Assembly (NCBI GenBank): GCA_026397195.1
Contig: JAPLVI010000109.1
Coordinates: forward strand, 1 to 7,673
Origin: Candidatus Berkelbacteria bacterium
GTDB taxonomy: Bacteria > Patescibacteriota > UBA1384 > JAHJRZ01
DNA length: 7,673 nucleotides
Direction of reading: 5' to 3'
The first letter of the stretch is position 1. Every line of letters starts with the position of its first letter. A model generated the notes under the pieces. It was not told the DNA's origin. It saw nothing but the letters and a program-made list of their open reading frames with translations, and ran no database searches. The position numbers were made by a program, and so were the translations under genes. Shown in pieces: positions 5,773 to 7,673 of this stretch.

Positions 5773-5893
5773 TTTATACCCTCGAGAGGGCTCAAAGCCG
5801 TCTGCCGAAAAAAGCTTTTTCTTGATCTTGGCTTTGTCCTCTTGCTGACTTATGCATAATATCTGAATAACACTAACCGTCTGCCATCGCCTA
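5773..5893 (-). other. Spacer between tRNA-Arg and tRNA-Lys with short repeats and hairpins
   Basis: The spacer holds CCCT/AGGG (5779-5790), the stem CAAAGCC (5793-5799) with GGCTTTG (5830-5836), and the 12-base palindrome AAAAAGCTTTTT (5809-5820). The 9-base sequence CCGTCTGCC occurs exactly twice (5798-5806 and 5877-5885). No gene is seen. It may be a processing region or the scar of a lost tRNA. Confidence 0.4.
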
Positions 5894-5966
5894 TACCCCC
5901 AGAAGGAGTCGAACCCTCAACCTCTTGGTCCGAAGCCAAGCGCTCTATCCATTGAGCTATGGGGGC
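5894..5966 (-). tRNA. tRNA-Arg (anticodon UCG)
   Basis: The 73-base cloverleaf has acceptor GCCCCCA (5960-5966) with TGGGGGT (5895-5901), so pair 1-72 is G-U, and the discriminator is A. The D arm is GCTC/GAGC. The anticodon stem CTTGG/CCAAG encloses CTTCGGA, giving anticodon TCG. The T arm is GAGGG-TTCGACT-CCTTC with one G-U. CCA is not encoded. It is first in the tRNA cluster, close behind a likely promoter. Confidence 0.94.
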
Positions 5967-5986
5967 AAAGGCAATGGCAGGTATCC

Positions 5987-5995
5987 ATTTTACCA
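5987..5995 (-). promoter_or_regulatory. Extended -10 promoter for the tRNA cluster
   Basis: On the minus strand TGG is followed by TAAAAT (5987-5992). No good -35 box is seen. The predicted start near 5980 coincides with the first base of a stem that brackets tRNA-Arg. Confidence 0.5.
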
Positions 5996-6064
5996 CAAGG
6001 GCATGCAAAATTTACTCCTTCAAACATACCACAAAATTAGAGTTTTTTCAACCTGTTAATCTAT

Positions 6065-6329
6065 CTAAAGAGTCATATCGATTGTCGCTTTGGTTTTATC
6101 TCCCACTGTAAAGGTGATAACTAAAGTATTTGCTCCTTTTGACATTGTCATCTGCTTCTCCGAAGAATCGAGTGCTTTATACCCGGCTGCTTCCATCTGA
6201 GTTTTAACAGCTGTCACATCTGGCAGTTGTACTTGTTCCTGGCTTGACTAGCTCTTTAACGATAAAATAGCCTCCCACAGCAATCGCTAGAGCCAGAATA
6301 ACGATAATAATAATTAAAAATGTTTTCAT
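6065..6329 (-). pseudogene. Small single-pass membrane protein, split by one extra base
   Basis: An ATG at 6329 with a strong ribosome binding site starts MKTFLIIIIVILALAIAVGG, a signal anchor or signal peptide (hydrophobic about residues 4-24), then YFIVKELVK. This frame stops at 6204-6206. The next frame continues QEQVQLPDVTAVKTQMEAAG and ends after VITFTVGDKTKATIDMTL at TAG 6065-6067. The 265-base span is one base over 88 codons, and the join near 6230-6247 gives about 87 residues. The second part has the composition of a folded extracytoplasmic domain rather than random frame. The family is not recognised. A one-base insertion, real or from sequencing, is the simplest reading. It has its own promoter, downstream of the 375-residue gene. 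Confidence 0.7.
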
Positions 6330-6330
6330 T

Positions 6331-6340
6331 CTCCTCCTTT
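6331..6340 (-). promoter_or_regulatory. Strong ribosome binding site of the small membrane protein
   Basis: AAAGGAGGAG stands directly before the ATG at 6329. It is the strongest Shine-Dalgarno sequence in the window, where most genes lack a good one, and supports efficient translation of a gene that now appears broken. Confidence 0.7.
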
Positions 6341-6357
6341 GATTTTTTACTAGAACT

Positions 6358-6366
6358 ATTATATCA
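6358..6366 (-). promoter_or_regulatory. Extended -10 promoter of the small membrane protein gene
   Basis: On the minus strand TGA is followed by a perfect TATAAT (6358-6363). A convincing -35 box is absent. The predicted start near 6351 leaves about 22 bases to the ATG. Confidence 0.6.
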
Positions 6367-6396
6367 ATTTATTCATCAATATGCCACAAAAAATTA

Positions 6397-7524
6397 TCAA
6401 GCTGCTTTTTTTATATCTCTCGTGCCAAAGTGAGCGTCAAGAATCAACCTGAATTCGTCAAGATGACCCTTTAAATAGGGATCATTAAAATGAGGCACTC
6501 CGGTCATCGAATCAACCACCTCATCTTCGTTTGTACCAGTTAAATCAACCCAAATGCCTGAGCTTGGAGCTTGATAGGTCTCTCCATATTCCCGAAGAAA
6601 GGCAACAAGTTTACGTGCGGCCCGAGCATCTTTCTTTTTTTCTGGATTCCGCTCAGCTATCTCAAGAAAGTGGCTATCTATATCTCTTGCTTCCAGACCC
6701 CTTATGCCATTTAAAGAGGTCTTGAGCTGTAAACCGAGAAAACCCCCCTGCCAAGGGGCTCCTTTTGGCTTAACCCATAAATCGACTTTCCCTTCAGCGT
6801 CCTGATGAGGTTCGGGCAAATATGGATCATAACCAATTCTATCTAAAAGTATCATCGTCCCAACTGCCCCAATAACTGCATTGTGTAAGTTTCTCGCCTC
6901 CTGTTGGCCAATAGACAATTCACTCCTTGAAGAAGTCACTCTGGGGTTTAAACCATGATGAAGAGATTCAAAAGAATCCCAAAATCTGCTTAAAATTTCT
7001 CTGCCTCGCGGATTACGAGACATGGCCAGGGTAAAAATAATGACATCTTGTTGCCATCTCACATCTTCAACATTTAACTCGTCGGTTTGTTTTGCTATTT
7101 CCAGTTTTTCAGAACCACCAGCAGCACCATATCTTCTATTCAAATCTTCTCTTTCGATTTTTCTTTCGATAATCCCCCCAGCGCCAAAAACAATTCGCCT
7201 CATTCGATCTTTAGCTTCTAAATAAGATTCACTCTCGCCCCCCTCACGATTTTCAGAGATTATGGCTTTCCAGCTATCGTCAGCCTCTCTTATTTCTTCA
7301 ATTGCTTTGTTGGTTTTTCCCGGCCCTGCAGTTTCAGAGGTGAGAGCCTTGTTCGTAGCTTCCAAATCACCCAGCATGTCTTCCATGTCTCCGAAAAGAG
7401 TAGGTGAAATTTCAGTACTTATTATTGTTTCTAAGCTTCTTTCCTGGCTGAAAATTACGTCTGGAGACGTCAAAAGTCCTTCCGACTGAATCGGTTCTCC
7501 GCCTTCTCCTTCAAGAGTATTCAT
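6397..7524 (-). CDS. Unknown 375-residue protein with a PD-(D/E)XK nuclease-like motif
   Basis: The protein is soluble, with no signal peptide or membrane helix, and its family is not recognised. Residues 1 to about 150 are acidic and rich in E, S and G, with likely helices and low-complexity character. From about 205 it looks folded: a helix with E209 (QQEARNLHNAVIGAVGTMIL, 207-226), then GKVDLWV (245-251), then a strand GLQLKTS (264-270). A helical Glu, an Asp in xVDxxV and Q-x-K in the next strand resemble a PD-(D/E)XK core of the D...QxK type (D248, Q266, K268), as in some resolvases and restriction-like enzymes. This is motif reading only. GIWVDLTGTN (323-332) may be a further strand. 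The ATG at 7524 has AAGGA 5-6 bases upstream. A structured leader and its own promoter precede it. DNA repair, defence or a toxin-like role are all open. Confidence 0.7.
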   Translation of the reverse strand: MNTLEGEGGEPIQSEGLLTSPDVIFSQERSLETIISTEISPTLFGDMEDMLGDLEATNKALTSETAGPGKTNKAIEEIREADDSWKAIISENREGGESESYLEAKDRMRRIVFGAGGIIERKIEREDLNRRYGAAGGSEKLEIAKQTDELNVEDVRWQQDVIIFTLAMSRNPRGREILSRFWDSFESLHHGLNPRVTSSRSELSIGQQEARNLHNAVIGAVGTMILLDRIGYDPYLPEPHQDAEGKVDLWVKPKGAPWQGGFLGLQLKTSLNGIRGLEARDIDSHFLEIAERNPEKKKDARAARKLVAFLREYGETYQAPSSGIWVDLTGTNEDEVVDSMTGVPHFNDPYLKGHLDEFRLILDAHFGTRDIKKAA

Positions 7525-7539
7525 ACCATTCCTTTTGCC

Positions 7540-7590
7540 CTGTCAAATTGCTCTCTGCGGCGAGCACCCAGCACTGCTGGGATTTAACAG
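7540..7590 (-). promoter_or_regulatory. Perfect three-way junction in the 5' leader of the 375-residue gene
   Basis: Three helices abut with no unpaired bases at the junction: 7540-7548 with 7582-7590 (9 bp, one G-U on the RNA), hairpin 7549-7553/7562-7566, and hairpin 7567-7572/7576-7581. The element lies between the predicted start of transcription (about 7608) and the ribosome binding site. It could be a riboswitch-like or protein-binding control element. A DNA-level inverted-repeat element is the alternative. Confidence 0.6.
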
Positions 7591-7614
7591 AGTGAATAAA
7601 TAATAATTATTTCT

Positions 7615-7623
7615 ATTATACCA
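7615..7623 (-). promoter_or_regulatory. Extended -10 promoter of the 375-residue gene
   Basis: On the minus strand TGG precedes a perfect TATAAT (7615-7620). No close match to TTGACA is found at the right distance. The predicted start is near 7608, giving a leader of about 84 bases. Confidence 0.65.
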
Positions 7624-7636
7624 AAAAGAGTTCAAA

Positions 7637-7673
7637 TTAACCTACGACTACCCCAATTGGCTTTAGTTCTTCA
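7637..7673 (-). CDS. Possible C-terminal end of a gene entering from the right
   Basis: On the minus strand only one frame is open at the window edge. It reads EELKPIGVVVG and stops at TAA 7637-7639. The 11 codons end 14 bases before the next promoter, a sensible place for a gene to end, but the stretch is too short to identify or confirm. Confidence 0.3.
   Translation of the reverse strand, partial: EELKPIGVVVG

Noticed and set aside
1..7673. CRISPR array, insertion sequence or prophage
   Set aside because: No regularly spaced repeats, transposase, integrase or phage genes were found; the genes are mainly housekeeping.

Overview
The window reads as part of a small, AT-rich bacterial genome with compact gene spacing. 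The best guess is a Patescibacteria/CPR-type organism. The hints are 1-base gaps between ribosomal genes, few Shine-Dalgarno sequences, overlapping small genes, tRNAs without encoded CCA and a large protein of unknown family. None of this is decisive. TGA is used as a stop (GGDEF gene, 375-residue gene), so the standard bacterial code fits better than a recoded one.

Left part, plus strand: a strong hairpin-forming element (18-127) precedes a consensus promoter and the translation operon infC-rpmI-rplT (200-1251), which ends in a rho-independent terminator. The -35 box of a second promoter lies inside that terminator hairpin. This promoter points into about 670 bases of GC-rich, heavily base-paired, apparently non-coding sequence (1321-1993) that ends in a long terminator hairpin with a T-run. 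The sequence lacks the signatures of RNase P RNA, tmRNA, SRP RNA and rRNA. It is the main candidate here for an undescribed system: a large ornate RNA with a nested multibranch 5' domain, a row of 3' hairpins and a repeated 13-base internal-loop motif.

Middle, minus strand (transcribed right to left): tRNA-Arg(UCG), tRNA-Lys(CUU) and tRNA-Leu(UAG), then a GGDEF-type protein, an overlapping 59-residue charged protein, miaA broken by one extra base, and comM/yifB. comM converges on the large RNA.

Right part, minus strand: an extended -10 promoter and a leader folding into a perfect three-way junction precede a 375-residue protein of unknown family with a PD-(D/E)XK-like motif. A small single-pass membrane protein follows, also broken by one extra base. 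The window ends in what may be the tail of another minus-strand gene.

The left block supplies initiation factor 3 and two 50S proteins. The middle block supplies tRNAs and a tRNA-modifying enzyme, so translation dominates. The two single-base insertions should be checked as sequencing errors before either gene is called dead.
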